Positions 33,221 through 43,642 of a DNA stretch of 64,000 nucleotides are shown here, in pieces; the first letter of the stretch is position 1; every line of letters starts with the position of its first letter. Source of the DNA: Humulus lupulus (taxonomy: Eukaryota; Streptophyta; Magnoliopsida; Rosales; Cannabaceae); NCBI RefSeq assembly GCF_963169125.1, contig NC_084797.1, positions 90,057,868-90,121,867 of the forward strand. The letters are read 5' to 3'. The notes under the pieces are model-generated. The model had not been told where the DNA came from, did no database searches, and saw only the letters and a list, made by a program, of their open reading frames with translations. The translations under genes and the position numbers were made by a program.

Positions 33221-34490
33221 TATGTGTGCGGGGTGGTAGGACACCTCAAGAATGACTGCCCAACAGTGAAGAAAGGAGATGTAGGGAAGGTGGACAGCTT
33301 GACTCCAACTCGAGTGTTCACCCTGATGCAGGCGGAGGCCGAAGCTAGTCCCTCTGTAGTGACAGGTCAGCTTTCTAGCACTGGCTCTCCTTTTACTGTA
33401 TTGATTTACTCTAGTGCAATGCATTCATTTGTTTCTAGTAATGTGATTGATAGACTGTGTAGACCTAGTGAGTTTTATACTGTGGGGTTCAGGACCATAT
33501 TGCCTACCGGAGAACTGGTAGTTTCTAGGAGGTGGATTAGAGCACTGCCAGTGATAGTTGATGATAGGGAATTGTCAGTAGACCTAATTGAGTTGGGTAT
33601 GGAGGACTTTGACATGCTTTTGGGAATGGATTGGTTGGTTAGATACGGAGCTACTATTGATTGCAGGAAGAAGATGGTGACCTTTGAACCAGTGGGAGAA
33701 GATCCCTTTGTCTTTGTGGGAGCGGTATATGGACCCCGCGTACCTATGATATCAGCGCTGAGAGCTAGAGATTTATTACGGGGAGGATGTATAGGCTTTC
33801 TGGCTAGCGTGGTGGATACCACCAGGGTGTTGCCAATAGGGCCGAAGGAGACTAGACTGGTTTGTGAGTTCTTGGATGTATTCCCTGAGGATTTACCATG
33901 GCTGCCACCACATAGGGAGATTCAGTTTGTTATCGAGTTAGTGCCAGGGACAGAGCCAGTGTCAAGGGCACCTTATAGAATGGCACTGACAGAACTGAAA
34001 GAATTGAAGATACAGTTACAGGAGCTTCTAGATTTGGGGTTCATCAGGTCTAGCTACTCACCATGAGGTGCTCCAGTTTTGTTTGTGAAGAAGAAGGATG
34101 GGACTCTGAGAATGTGTATATACTACAGGGAATTGAACAAGTTGACTATCAGGAATAAGTATCCCCTACCAAGGATTGACGACTTGTTCAATCAGCTGCA
34201 GGGTAAGACGGTGTTCTCGAAGATTGATCTTCGATCTGGTTATCACCAGCTGAGGATCAAGGACGAGGACATACCGAAGACGGCCTTCCGGATGAGGTAT
34301 GGGCACTATGAGTTTCTGGTCATGTCGTTTGGTTTGACCAATGCCCCAGCAGCCTTCATTGACTTGATGAACAGGGTGTTCAAGGACTTCTTGGATCAGT
34401 TCGTCATCATCTTCATTGATGACATCTTAGTGTACTCTAGATCAGAGGCAGGCACGAGTTTCATCTCTGACAGGTTCTACAGAGATTGAG
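33221..34490 (+). pseudogene. zinc knuckle, protease and reverse transcriptase of element A
   Basis: An intact CCHC knuckle spans about 33206-33253 (CYVCGVVGHLKNDC). The protease follows, but its catalytic site reads 'VLIYSSAMHSFVS': the active Asp is Tyr and the glycine is lost, so it cannot be functional. The RT is well kept ('[19 protein letters not shown]' with one Asp changed to Tyr, '[14 protein letters not shown]', '[12 protein letters not shown]'). A TGA at about 34064 replaces the Trp of 'SPWGAP'. A frameshift follows the active site near 34450. Confidence 0.88.
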
Positions 34491-35300
34491 AGAGCACCAG
34501 TTGTATGCCAAGTTTAAGAAATGTGAGTTCTGACTACCAGAAGTGACATTCCTTGGACATATTGTTGGTGCAGATGGGATTAAGGTGGATCCGTCTTAGG
34601 TGGAGGCAGTTACGGATTGGCCGAGGCCAAGGAACGCCTCGGAGGTTCAGAGTTTTCTTAGTTTGGTGGGTTACTACAGGAGGTTTGTGGAAGGCTTCTC
34701 GAAGATAGCGGCACCGATGACAGAATTGACACAGAAGAATTTGAAGTTCGTCTGGTCAAACAAGAGTGAGAACAGCTTTCAAGAATTGAAGCGGCGACTT
34801 ATTACTGCACCTGTGTTAAGTCTTCCTTCACCGGAAGGAAAGTTTTTGGTTTATTGCGATGCATCAAGGTTGGGTTTGGGCTGTGTGCTGATGCATAATG
34901 AGAAGGTTATAGCTTATGCGTCACGACAGTTGAAGGAGTATGAGCAGTGATATCCTACCCATAATTTGGAGCTAGCAGCGGTGGTATTTGCATTGAAGGT
35001 TTGGCGGCACTATCTGTATGGGGAGAAGTGTGAGATATACACCGATCACAAGAGTTTGAAGTACTTCTTCACATAGAAGGACCTGAACATGAGGTGGAGA
35101 TGTTGGATGGAGTTGGTGAAAGACTATGACTGTGACATTCTTTATCATCCAGGGAAGGCCAACGTAGTAGTAGATTCTTTGAGTCGGAGAGGCCCGAGTC
35201 AGTTATATAGTTCCACCCAAATTTCAAGAGAGTTGGCTGATGAGATGGTTAGAGTAGTGATAGAATTGGTGGTGGGCCGGTTGGCCAACATTACTCTGTA
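34491..35300 (+). pseudogene. RT connection and RNase H of element A
   Basis: Connection segment (a stop replaces Trp in the 'CEFW' motif near 34533, another stop near 34600), then RNase H ('[14 protein letters not shown]', '[17 protein letters not shown]', '[11 protein letters not shown]', '[14 protein letters not shown]'). The acidic catalytic residues are present; stops lie at about 34948 and 35075. It is followed directly by the integrase linker. Confidence 0.85.
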
Positions 35301-35952
35301 GTCGATCCTGCTAGAGCGGATTAAGGAAAGTTAGTTGGTAGATGCTCAGTTACAGGAGGTTAGAGGGAATGTCTTAGCATGAGTAGCTAAGGACTATTCT
35401 ATTTTTGAGGTTGGTGTGCTACGGTATCAGGGGCCGGACATGGTTCAGAAGACGAATGAAGCTATTGAGAAGATCTGAGCTAGGATGCTCGCCTCACAGA
35501 GTAGACAGAAGAGTTACGCTAATCCTAAGCGTAGAGACATGGAGTTCTAGGTTGAGGACCACGTGTTTCTACGAGTTTCACCACAGCGAGGGGTGAGGAG
35601 ATTTGGGAAGAAGGGCAAGCTGAGCCCTAGATTCATTGAACCTTTTGTGATCCTAGAGAGGATCGGACAGGTGGCTTATAGGTTAGCCTTGCCACCGTCG
35701 CTGTCGGGGGTTCATAACGTATTTCACGTTTCTATGCTCCGAAAGTACGTTTCAGATACAACACATGTGTTGAAGTATGAAGACCTGGAATTGCAAACAG
35801 ATTTATCCTATGAGGAGCGACCGGTTCAGATTTTGGATCTGAAGGATAAAGTACTACGGAATAAGATGATTCCTCTGGTTAAAGTGTTAGAGGAGGCGAC
35901 TTGGGAGCTTGAGTCAGCGATGCAGGATCAGTATCCCGAGTTATTCAGGTAA
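35301..35952 (+). pseudogene. integrase remnant (core deleted) and chromodomain of element A
   Basis: After the linker ('DYSIFEVGVLRYQG', about 35395-35434) the sequence jumps to the post-core segment ('GPDMVQKTNEAIEKI'). Comparison with G (2193 onwards to 2957) shows that the zinc finger and entire catalytic core, about 750 bp, are deleted. The C-terminal part is open from 35563 to 35952: the GPF motif reads 'IEPFVILERIG' (Gly to Glu) and the chromodomain reads 'YEERPVQILD ... EEATWELES', missing six residues around a conserved Trp compared with G. Integration function is lost. Confidence 0.87.
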
Positions 35953-35975
35953 ATTTTGATGACGAAATTCTCATT

Positions 35976-35988
35976 AGGAAGGGATAGT
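35976..35988 (+). other. polypurine tract of element A
   Basis: AGGAAGGGATAGT directly before the 3' LTR, one base different from the tract of G and C. Confidence 0.88.
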
Positions 35989-36561
35989 TGTAACGACCCA
36001 AAATTACTAATAAGGCTTAAGGGCCTTGATTATTGTGTCAGGACGTCATAACTGGTTTATGTGTGATTTAAATGATTAAATGCATGATTATGTGAAAAGC
36101 ATGCTTATATGATTATTTGAATATATGAGATGCATGATTATGAATATTAGTATGCATGTAGACCCTAATTAGGTTATAAGGGCATAATCGTAATTTTGGC
36201 CTGTTGAGGGCATTAATGTAAATATTTGTGATAAATTGTTGAGACCACATTATTATGTGGATATATTCGTAGCCTGTTACTCGAGGCGATCCTGGTGAGC
36301 GGTTTAGCGAAAAAGTCACGGTGGGGACTTATACCCGGCTCGGGGGAGCCTGGGGGTATTTTTGTGAATCTGCGAAATATATTGGAGGCTATTTGATATT
36401 GAGGAATATAATTGGTGATTGGCTAGGTGTCGGGATGCAAGCGGCAATTATTAGGAACACTCGAGGAATTAGCGGGAATTGGGAGCAATGACCAAAATGC
36501 CCTTAGAATGACTTAAAGGTTTAGTTATAATTGGGAGGGCAATATGGTCATTTGGTTTAAT

Positions 36562-36566
36562 AATAG
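36562..36566 (+). repeat. target-site duplication of solo LTR J (left copy)
   Basis: AATAG here and at 38068-38072. The uninterrupted 5' LTR has a single AATAG at the same place (29946-29950), which confirms the insertion. Confidence 0.93.
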
Positions 36567-37313
36567 TGTTGACGGTGAGAACTCGTCAACTAAGTTGAGT
36601 TGGAAGAAATTATCAAGTCAGGATCGTCAATAAAAAAGCTATAGAAATCAAAGCAATAACTCAAGAATTATGACAGAATAACAATGGAGAAATCAATCAA
36701 TCTTTCATTAACTCTCAAGCCTTTGCTACAGTAAAACTTCCAACCCCCTCTCAGGTGGTCTTAGAGTTCATTTTATAGTAGGCTCTAATGGCCTTAGATA
36801 CATAGTGGTCTAGGAGACCATGGGGTACATAAGTACTATGTCAGGGGAGTGACTTCAGAGGTTGTGGTCGTACATCCAGCACAGGAGCAGATGTCAGGAG
36901 AATGCCTCCACTACTTGTCTGTACCCATATCTGATGAGTGGTGGCAGGCGTAGTGGCGCAGGAGGTAGTGGTGTCGGTTCTGACCTTTGGCCGTAGACGT
37001 ACGGACCATGACTCTTACCCCAGCAGTCTCACTGGCACTGGTATCCGTACCCAGCATTAGATCGTACAAGTATGTCCCATTTGACTTGTACTGGAGTCTC
37101 TAAGCATAGGGGTCTCAAGATGTAAGAAATGGGACCCTTGGTGTATGGCTCCACTTACGTGGCCACCAGGCGGCATGGCTCACGTTCCTTCGCGAGGCCT
37201 CCTTGGAAGACCTATTGATGGCGCGGCTCTTTGGCTGTCCTTGAGGTTGAGTGTGTTGTGGATGTGGCCCCCATGAGGCCATGGGCGCCGAGGCCCGATG
37301 ACGGGGCTACCAC

Positions 37314-37774
37314 GGCGAGGCCACTTGGGCCCATGGCGAGACCACTCGGCCTACGAGGCCACTTGGTCACTTCGGCCTACGGCGAGGTGAGGCCACTTGG
37401 GCCTATGGCGAGGCGAGGCCACTTTGGCTTATGAGGCGAGGCCACTTGGTCATTTCGGCCTATGGCAAGGCGAGGCCACTTCGGCCTATGAGGCGAGGCG
37501 AGGCCACTTGGGCCTATGGCGAGGCGAGGGCACTTTGGCTTATGAGGCGAGGCCACTTAGTCACTTCGGCCTATGGCGAGGCGAGGCCACTTCGGCCTAT
37601 GGCGAGGCGAGGCCACTTCGGCCTATGAGGCGAGGCGAGGCCACTTGGGCCTATGGCGAGGCGAGGCCACTTTGGCTTTTGAGGCGAGGCCACTTAGTCA
37701 CTTCGGCCTATGAAGCGAGGCGAGGCCACTTCGGCCTATGAAGCGAGGCGAGGCCACTTCGGCCTATGGCGAGG
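37314..37774. repeat. ~26-bp GC-rich minisatellite with higher-order structure
   Basis: About 17 units of the type 'cgaggccacttcggcctatgg' run head to tail, with variants (cttgggcc, ctttggct, cttagtcac). The combination 'ccacttgggcctatggcgag' followed by 'cactttggct' recurs at 37393, 37504 and 37641, spacings of 111 and 137 bp that differ by one basic unit. This indicates higher-order repeats formed by unequal exchange. Confidence 0.9.
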
Positions 37775-37851
37775 CCCCTCGATGCGAGGCGGGTGGTGCG
37801 AGATGGTGGCACGGGCTTCCCAGCTGGGCCATGACAAGGGACGTCGCGCGC

Positions 37852-37983
37852 GGTGGCCGAGCGAGGCCAGGGGCGTCACGCCGAGGTGGTCGAGCGAGGC
37901 CAGGGGGCGTCGCACCGAGGTGGCCGAGCGAGGCCATGGCGCCTCGCGCCGAGGTGGCCGAGCGAGGCTAGCAGCGTCGCGCC
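37852..37983. repeat. 33-34 bp minisatellite, four units
   Basis: Units start with 'ggtgg' at 37852, 37885, 37919 and 37953 and contain 'cgagcgaggc' followed by 'gcgtc' or a close variant. A different repeat from the preceding one, though both contain GCGAGGCC. Confidence 0.87.
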
Positions 37984-39918
37984 TGGGCATCCGAGTGGGG
38001 CCGTGCGTGGCCATGGTGTCTTGGCATAACCCTCATGTTTTTCCTTGGTGGAATTTGGGCGTCCACAAATAGATAAGAGTTATTTATGCTTTTAGCCTTA
38101 GTGGAATATGTAGAATGTTTGAGAAGCTGAAAGAAAGCAAAAAGAAAGAAAAGAAGGAGGAAAGAAAGAAGGAAAAACAGAAGTCATAAGCTCACCTTTT
38201 CTCTCACTCGGTTTTGACCATCTTCTTCATTACTTGTGGATTTTCTGAAGTTGTAACTCAGTGGGAACTTAAGCTAGAATTGGGGCCTTGGTTCTTAAGG
38301 TGATCAAGTGGGTTAGTTGCAGTTAATTCCCAAATAAAGGTAAGGTTTAAAGTTTGGTATGAGTTTTTCTGGTTTTGATGAATTGTTGAATTAAGTTTTT
38401 TATGGGAATTCTAAGGAATTAAGCTTGAGGAATTGAGGAGCTAAAGGCTGGAAGGATACTAAGGGCAACCTAGGGTCGAATTCCCCATCAAAGGTAAGAA
38501 ATTCTAAACTTGAATATCTAAGTTGTTGGGTTAGTTCTGGTTTCAGCTGATGAGTTTTTGAGTTCTTGAGTTCAATTCTTGATTTCCTTGTTTTATGGTG
38601 CATGTGGCTAAGTTTTTGGTTGTTGGGTTGTGTGGGGTGAGAGGTAGTAATTGGTAGGCTTGTGTTTGAAGTATGGTTGGGGTTTGGAAGGGTTCTATTG
38701 AGGTTTGGCTCGGGGAAAATCGAAGGAAGAAAAACAGGGCGCAGAAGGTTCTGTGACTAGCGTTGTAGCGCTAGCCTTTGGGCGCTACAGCGCTAGGCTT
38801 GGGTTTTTCTGGGGATTTTGGCTCTGCTTGTAGCGCTGTAGTGCCCACTCTATGCCACTATAGTGCTACCCTGCCTTCAGAAGTGGATTTTTGGTTTATT
38901 TCTTAGGGTTTTTTCCCGGGGGCTCAGGGTTTGATTCCACCACCCCGTTTGGTGGAATCAGGGCTCCCTGAGGGCTCGGGATTGGTCCCGAGGTTAGGTT
39001 ATGGAATTGAATTTTAGTGATGGTTCTAAATCATGGTTGTGACTAGGTGTACGCTAAGGCTCAGATGGGATCGTGCTTGAGGGATTGTTTCACTAATCAA
39101 GCTATCGCAATGTAAAGGTAAGAAACTGCACTCGGTTATGTGTTAATGTTGGGACTAAGAGCTCCCTATATGTGATTTCATGAGATGGTATTATGCCATG
39201 GGACATGTGATAAATGGCCTAAGAATGCCGGAATCAATATTTGCGCACAAGGCACGGCTCGACCACTGGTAGCTGAGGACAGCTTAATATTCACTGAGTT
39301 CGGTTTAAGCGGGTCGGAGTCAGTGGGACAAATAGGGGATGCGACCTAAGGGCGTCGACCTTGGTTAATATATGAATTGGTTATTAATGCTAATTTTATG
39401 AACCTGGTATGTTGAATGCCTGATTATGTGAATATTATGGATCGCTGAATATATGACTATGCTCTATGAGTTATCTGGTTAATTGATTGATGATTATGCT
39501 TTGTTATCTGGTTTCTTGCTGGGCCTCGGCTCACGGGTGCTTCGTGGTGCAGGTAAAGGCAAGAGCAAGGTAGACCAGTCCTGAGTTGGAGAGCTTCGAG
39601 GGCTGAATGTACATAGTCAGCTGATCGGCCGAGGAGTGATACAGGACGGGAGAAACCTAAATGTCTGTTTGCCCTTAGAGTGGCCCCTACATGTTTATAA
39701 CCTGGAATTTTTGTAAACTGTCTTTTAAACTCTATTTCTTTTGGGATCCCATGTACAAAATGTTAAATTATATGAAATGTGACTTTTGTAACCAAAATCT
39801 TTTAACCTTGGTTCAATTATAGTTTCAGTAACACATTTCTAACTAAATGATTTGATTAGCAAGTCTTGCACCTTTATAAATACAAAGTGTAATGGTCTTG
39901 GCTATCCAGGGCGTTACA

Positions 39919-41216
39919 ATGGCAACCCACGGGGAAGGTCCAGGGCAAGCTCGAAAAGTCAGCATGTTCCTGCCAACCCTCCTGCGTCATGATCAAATCA
40001 CCAGACACAGAGAGTTAGAAATGGTGGAGCAGAATGACCGTGTGCTAATTTGGTTCGTCCTGATGGGACAAGAATTGCCTCGCGAGTCAGGCATCCCCCA
40101 TCACCCATAAGACATCCAACACTGCCTCGTTCTATGCAAAATGTTCCTGCTTATGGGGACAGCAGGAGAAATCCTCCTCCCACCGCCCCTACTTATGCCC
40201 CGCAGACACGCATCAATGATCCAGATCCTCAGCCTCAACCACGAGCACTGAGTTTCTCTAATGGGAGTTATTGGACTGGGATCAGTCAAAGTGGCAGATC
40301 CAATGCGGGCCTTAGAAATCACCTGAGTTCGGCTCAGAGCCCTCAGTTTGATCCACAGCATGATCTGCGAGATTGCCTAAACTGACAAAGGAGAAATTCT
40401 GTCCAAAACAAAGGAGTCAGTTACACTCGTCAAGAGGGAGGTCCTTCTGAAGTACGTTATAACGGGTATGCCCCACCAAACTAAGCTCGAACTTGGACTG
40501 ACAACTACCTGCCGAACACATATGGTAGGACGGGAGCTGTTGAACAGCCCCAGAATAACCAAGGAATCAAATACCAAACCCTCAAAGGGTTAGCCCAGAT
40601 GGAGGAGCTAATGAAAAGACTCATATCAGAAAAGGAAAAAGATGAATATGATTCAGGGGATGAGCTCGAGCTTTTTGCCCCAAACATTGCGGCAACTGCA
40701 TACCCACCGGGTTTCAGGGTGCCCCATTTATCAAAATTTGATTGAGATGGAGATCCGTGTGACCACTTGGGGATGTTCAACACCCTGATGATGGCCCACA
40801 ACATCGGGCCCGAGCTAAGGTGCCTAATATTCCCCTCGACTTTGATCGGGGCAGCTAGGCAATGGTTCAAACAATACAAAAAAAAACTCTATCATCTCGT
40901 GGAAGAATTTCTCTACTGATTTCAAGGGAGCTTTCAGGGCTTCCCAGGCAGCTCAGATTAAGGCCGACTCCTTTGCAAATGTAAAGCAACAGCCCAGAGA
41001 ACCTTTGAAAGCATACCTAAGTAGGTTTGCCAACGTTGTCGCATGAGCTAGAGACGCCGACGAGAGTTCTAAGCTCATGGCAATGAGGACGAGAATCCTT
41101 GAGGGAGGCAACCTATGGTAGGAACTACAGAGAAACGGAGTTAACCTAGAAGAGGCGCGAGTTTCTGTTGCAGGAACCAGCCAAGGCCCTGTTCAACCTG
41201 TTGGAGTGGCAGCAAA
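39919..41216 (+). pseudogene. gag continuation of element H (Tat-like)
   Basis: It directly continues the frame interrupted at 29372, through the ATGGC duplication. Later motifs in another register are those of a Tat/Ogre-type gag: 'PPGFRVPHLSKFD', 'PCDHLGMFNTLMM', 'FPSTLIGAARQWFKQY', 'FRASQAAQIKADSFANVKQQ' and 'EPLKAYLSRFANVV'. Stops (for example 40383, 40482, 40743 and 41044) and frameshifts near 40100 and 40885 show decay. It is cut at about 41217 by LTR I, before protease or RT appear. Confidence 0.78.
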
Positions 41217-42662
41217 TGTGGCTAACGCCCTACTACCTTAGAGTCGTTACTTAGTGAGTTTAAAAAAGAAATCGTGCTTTTGGACTGACTCTACGTGGTT
41301 TCTAAAACCAAAAGTGTGAATAAACCAGAATTTAAGGCTGTACTCTTTGAAAATGTTTAGTTTCATTGAAAACATTAAGTATCAAACATCTGGGATCCCA
41401 AAAAATAAGATCTACAAAATATTTACAACTCAAAAATAGATTTACACCAGGTTAACTATCAAAAGAATGAGTTAATACAGCCATATACAAAATGCCCCCA
41501 ACCAAAGCAGTCGGGCAGGCCGAACATGTACGCGCCGCCCCCACGCTCTCCATACTCATGGCTGGTTGACTGACTCCTTGCATTTACCTGCCACACAGAG
41601 CACCCGTGAGCCGAAGCCCAGCAAGAAAACCCAAACAGTATATAACATATGCACAGAATATAGCTAACATATACTCCATTGATAAACAGGAAAACCATCA
41701 GACTGATCAAGCACGTCCATGCCGCCCCGAAGGCCTTACCAAAGCCTAGGGTCTCGGTCCTCACCGTAAGGATAACTCATGTATCCCTTGGGTCCCCTGG
41801 CTATAAGCACCCCATGTGCTGAGTGTTACTTCCGGCCCCAAGGCCGTACCCGGCCCTTGCCGCTCTCGGCCTTAGCCGTTCATTTCATTATAATCGCACG
41901 CATAATACATTTCGAAATAATTGTTCAAACATATAATAATTCATCCAAGGTCATACACTTGCAAGTAAAACAATCTAGGGCCATGCCATGCGGTAACACT
42001 GTGGGCCCATGCCCTGATCCCGGGTGTTACGGTTTTCTTACCTTTAAATTCGATAGCCTTGATCACCTGACTCCTTGAGCACGATCCTACACGAGCCTTA
42101 GCGCTTACCTAAGCAAAATCCATAACTCAAAGTCATTACCAAACCTCAAGTCCAAAACCTAGCCTCGGGACCAATCCCGAGCCCCCGGGAAGTCCTAGAT
42201 TCCCAAAACAAAGTGGTGGTATCGAGCCCCGAACCCTAGGTCAAAATCCCTCAACAAAAACCCAAAAATCCCCTTCTGTGAACAGTGCAGCGGTACAGCA
42301 CTCTAAAGAGGGCGTTGTAGCGCTACAAGCAGAACCACACCCCCCAGAACAGGGGCTAGCACTACAGCACCCCCTGACTAGCGCTGTAGCGCTAGTTGCA
42401 GACCAGCAAAACCCAAAACTCGCTTCAGCAATTTTCCTTCAACCATTTCAACCCCAAACTTGTCCAAATCATTCCCAAGCCCAAAAACAAACTTATCAAC
42501 ACCTCACACTCATCCCAAGCATCCCAAGAACTCAACCCCAAGCTCAAGCAACCCAAAACTCAAAATCTATCATAATGAACCCAAAAACCAGAAATTCATT
42601 CAAACAACAAAGATAAGGTCTTAGAAATCATACCGTGGATGGAAATTCGACTTTGGGTTGAA
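41217..42662 (-). mobile_element. minus-strand chromovirus LTR I, interrupted by array K
   Basis: Inverted LTR starting 'tgtggctaacgcccta' (canonical TGTAACGCCC with two or more extra bases) and collinear with the inverted LTR of B (shared 'cttagagtcgttact'). It carries the inverted AGCGCT cluster at 42285-42395. Its other half and any internal region lie beyond the array and outside the window, so it may be a 3' LTR or a solo LTR. Confidence 0.8.
42658..42662 (+). repeat. candidate target site of array K (left copy only)
   Basis: TTGAA immediately precedes the first K LTR. Homologous positions in other LTRs read 'gggtcgaattcc' in the opposite orientation, so the flank is LTR I sequence. A second TTGAA is expected at the right end of the array. 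Confidence 0.5.
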
Positions 42663-42664
42663 TG

Positions 42665-42687
42665 ATAACTCTACAAAATAGAGTTAT
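42665..42687 (+). other. hairpin at the 5' terminus of the K LTR
   Basis: ATAACTCTA, loop CAAAA, TAGAGTTAT: a perfect 9-bp stem beginning two bases inside the LTR. It is present in every copy. In the RNA it would lie at the start of the 3' U3, next to the polypurine tract. Confidence 0.85.
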
Positions 42688-43096
42688 TTTACCACTTTTT
42701 ATGTGCTAATTGTTGCTTAATTCTTGAGTTTTTAATTGATTTATTGAGTTTTTAAGTAATTTTGAATTTATTAGTCTTATTTTGATTTTATATATTTTTG
42801 TGTGTTTTTATAGTTATTTTGTTGTAATATATTGTAGTTTAATTATTTGAATTATTGTTGTGTTTAGTGGTAAAAAAAAATGTTGTATTATTGAACTTAG
42901 ATGTAAAATATAATTAAGTTATAATTAATATTTTCAAATAATTAAATTGATTTATTTTATAATTGAAAATATTGTATTATGATTTATTTTATATTTATTT
43001 TGTAGGAAATTTATGCTCTTGAAAAGCAATGAAAATTATGAAAAAAAGTGGCATTTTTCAAGAAAGAAAGACAAGAAAATGGCAATTTTCCAGCTG

Positions 43097-43450
43097 TGGG
43101 CCTACTCAGCTTTCAGGCCCAAAGCCTCCATCAACATGCACCACGTAGCATCAATCTAGCTACATCAATCAAGGAGCTCCTTCCTTCCTTCAGTGCTGCC
43201 CACCGAAGCACTCTTCCAAGCACTGATCCCTTCTATCAAATATCCCCAGCCATCATCACTTCAGCACCAATCTCCTCCTGAAACATTTCCTTCACGCCTG
43301 CGCCAATCACTTGAGGCCCAAAGCAGCCCATCATCTTCTCTGCCAGCCCACCAGGCCCAACGCCAGGCACCATACCATGAGCCGCCTGCCACAAGCTGCT
43401 CCCCACACCCACTTCAGCCCCCATGCATGCCATTTTGTGTCTTGAGCCCA
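43097..43450 (+). promoter_or_regulatory. GGCCCA/AGCCCA (site II-like) cluster in K U3
   Basis: Seven motifs: TGGGCC at 43097, GGCCCA at 43116, 43315 and 43354, and AGCCCA at 43325, 43345 and 43445. They lie 180-540 bp upstream of the TATA box in a GC-rich island of an otherwise AT-rich LTR. TGGGCC/T is the known plant site II element (TCP factors). LTR F has a comparable block. The role is inference. Confidence 0.5.
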
Positions 43451-43584
43451 ACAATGTCCTATTGTTCATTTTGTCTAAAAATACCATATTTTTACCACAC
43501 TTTCTACATATTTTACCCCAAAACATCATTATTACACCCTATATTTTACCCCTATCTACCATATTATAATTAATTAAATTAAAT

Positions 43585-43613
43585 TAATCAATTTAATTAA
43601 TTTAAATTGATTA
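43585..43613 (+). other. AT-only palindrome upstream of the K TATA box
   Basis: TAATCAATTTAA, five-base spacer, TTAAATTGATTA: perfect 12-bp arms ending 20 bases before the TATA box. It occurs in all copies. It could extrude as a cruciform or simply be an A/T-rich protein site. Confidence 0.75.
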
Positions 43614-43633
43614 TTTTAATACATCATTTTGGC

Positions 43634-43642
43634 TATAAATAG
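43634..43642 (+). promoter_or_regulatory. TATA box of the K LTR (copy 1)
   Basis: TATAAATAG in 'ggctataaatagggag'. It repeats in every LTR. Transcription would start near 43665, giving an untranslated leader of roughly 1.7 kb before the ATG at 45421. Confidence 0.75.

Larger units (their letters stand above)
36567..38067. mobile_element. solo LTR J, 1501 bp, GC-rich minisatellite inside
   Basis: It begins TGTTGACGG and ends 'gggcgtccaca', has TG...CA termini and a perfect AATAG duplication, and has no coding or priming sites, so it is a solo LTR. The family is not recognised and orientation is uncertain. A 7-bp stem (GTTGACG, 36568-36574, with CGTCAAC, 36584-36590) sits at the left terminus. 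From about 37310 onwards it is made of two GC-rich minisatellites, in sharp contrast to the AT-rich LTR around it. The short open frames there are by-products of the repeats. Confidence 0.87.
29373..39918 (+). mobile_element. complete chromovirus A (Tekay-like), 10,546 bp including a nested solo LTR
   Basis: It has all structural marks of a full-length Ty3/gypsy element: 5' LTR 29373-31805, tRNA-iMet primer site 31809-31820, gag 32195-33220, protease/RT/RNase H/integrase remnants to 35952, polypurine tract 35976-35988, 3' LTR 35989-39918 (lengthened by solo LTR J), and a perfect 5-bp duplication. The two LTRs differ at about 15 of the first 240 positions by eye, so the insertion is not recent. 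Most of integrase is deleted and stops are frequent, so it cannot move by itself. Confidence 0.93.
35989..39918 (+). mobile_element. 3' LTR of element A, interrupted by solo LTR J
   Basis: Same termini as the 5' LTR. Without J and its duplication it is 2424 bp, against 2433 for the 5' LTR. The left arm is 35989-36566 and the right arm 38068-39918. Confidence 0.92.

Noticed and set aside
37231..38072. Several overlapping open frames with repeated peptides in J
   Set aside because: Open in many registers because the minisatellite lacks stop codons. The peptides are by-products of the repeat units.
29373..39918. Possibility that A is two unrelated LTR fragments
   Set aside because: Perfect 5-bp duplication, matching termini, primer site and polypurine tract in the right places show one element.
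43236..43529. Antisense 97-codon frame in the K LTR
   Set aside because: Mirror of the same GC-rich block, with no recognisable domain. The CxxC-like residues are fortuitous.
43193..43573. 126-codon proline-rich open frame in the K LTR, repeated in each copy
   Set aside because: It lies in U3 upstream of the TATA box, arises from the GC-rich block running into AT-rich sequence, has open frames on both strands, and is conserved only because the whole LTR is. No start context or domain supports it.
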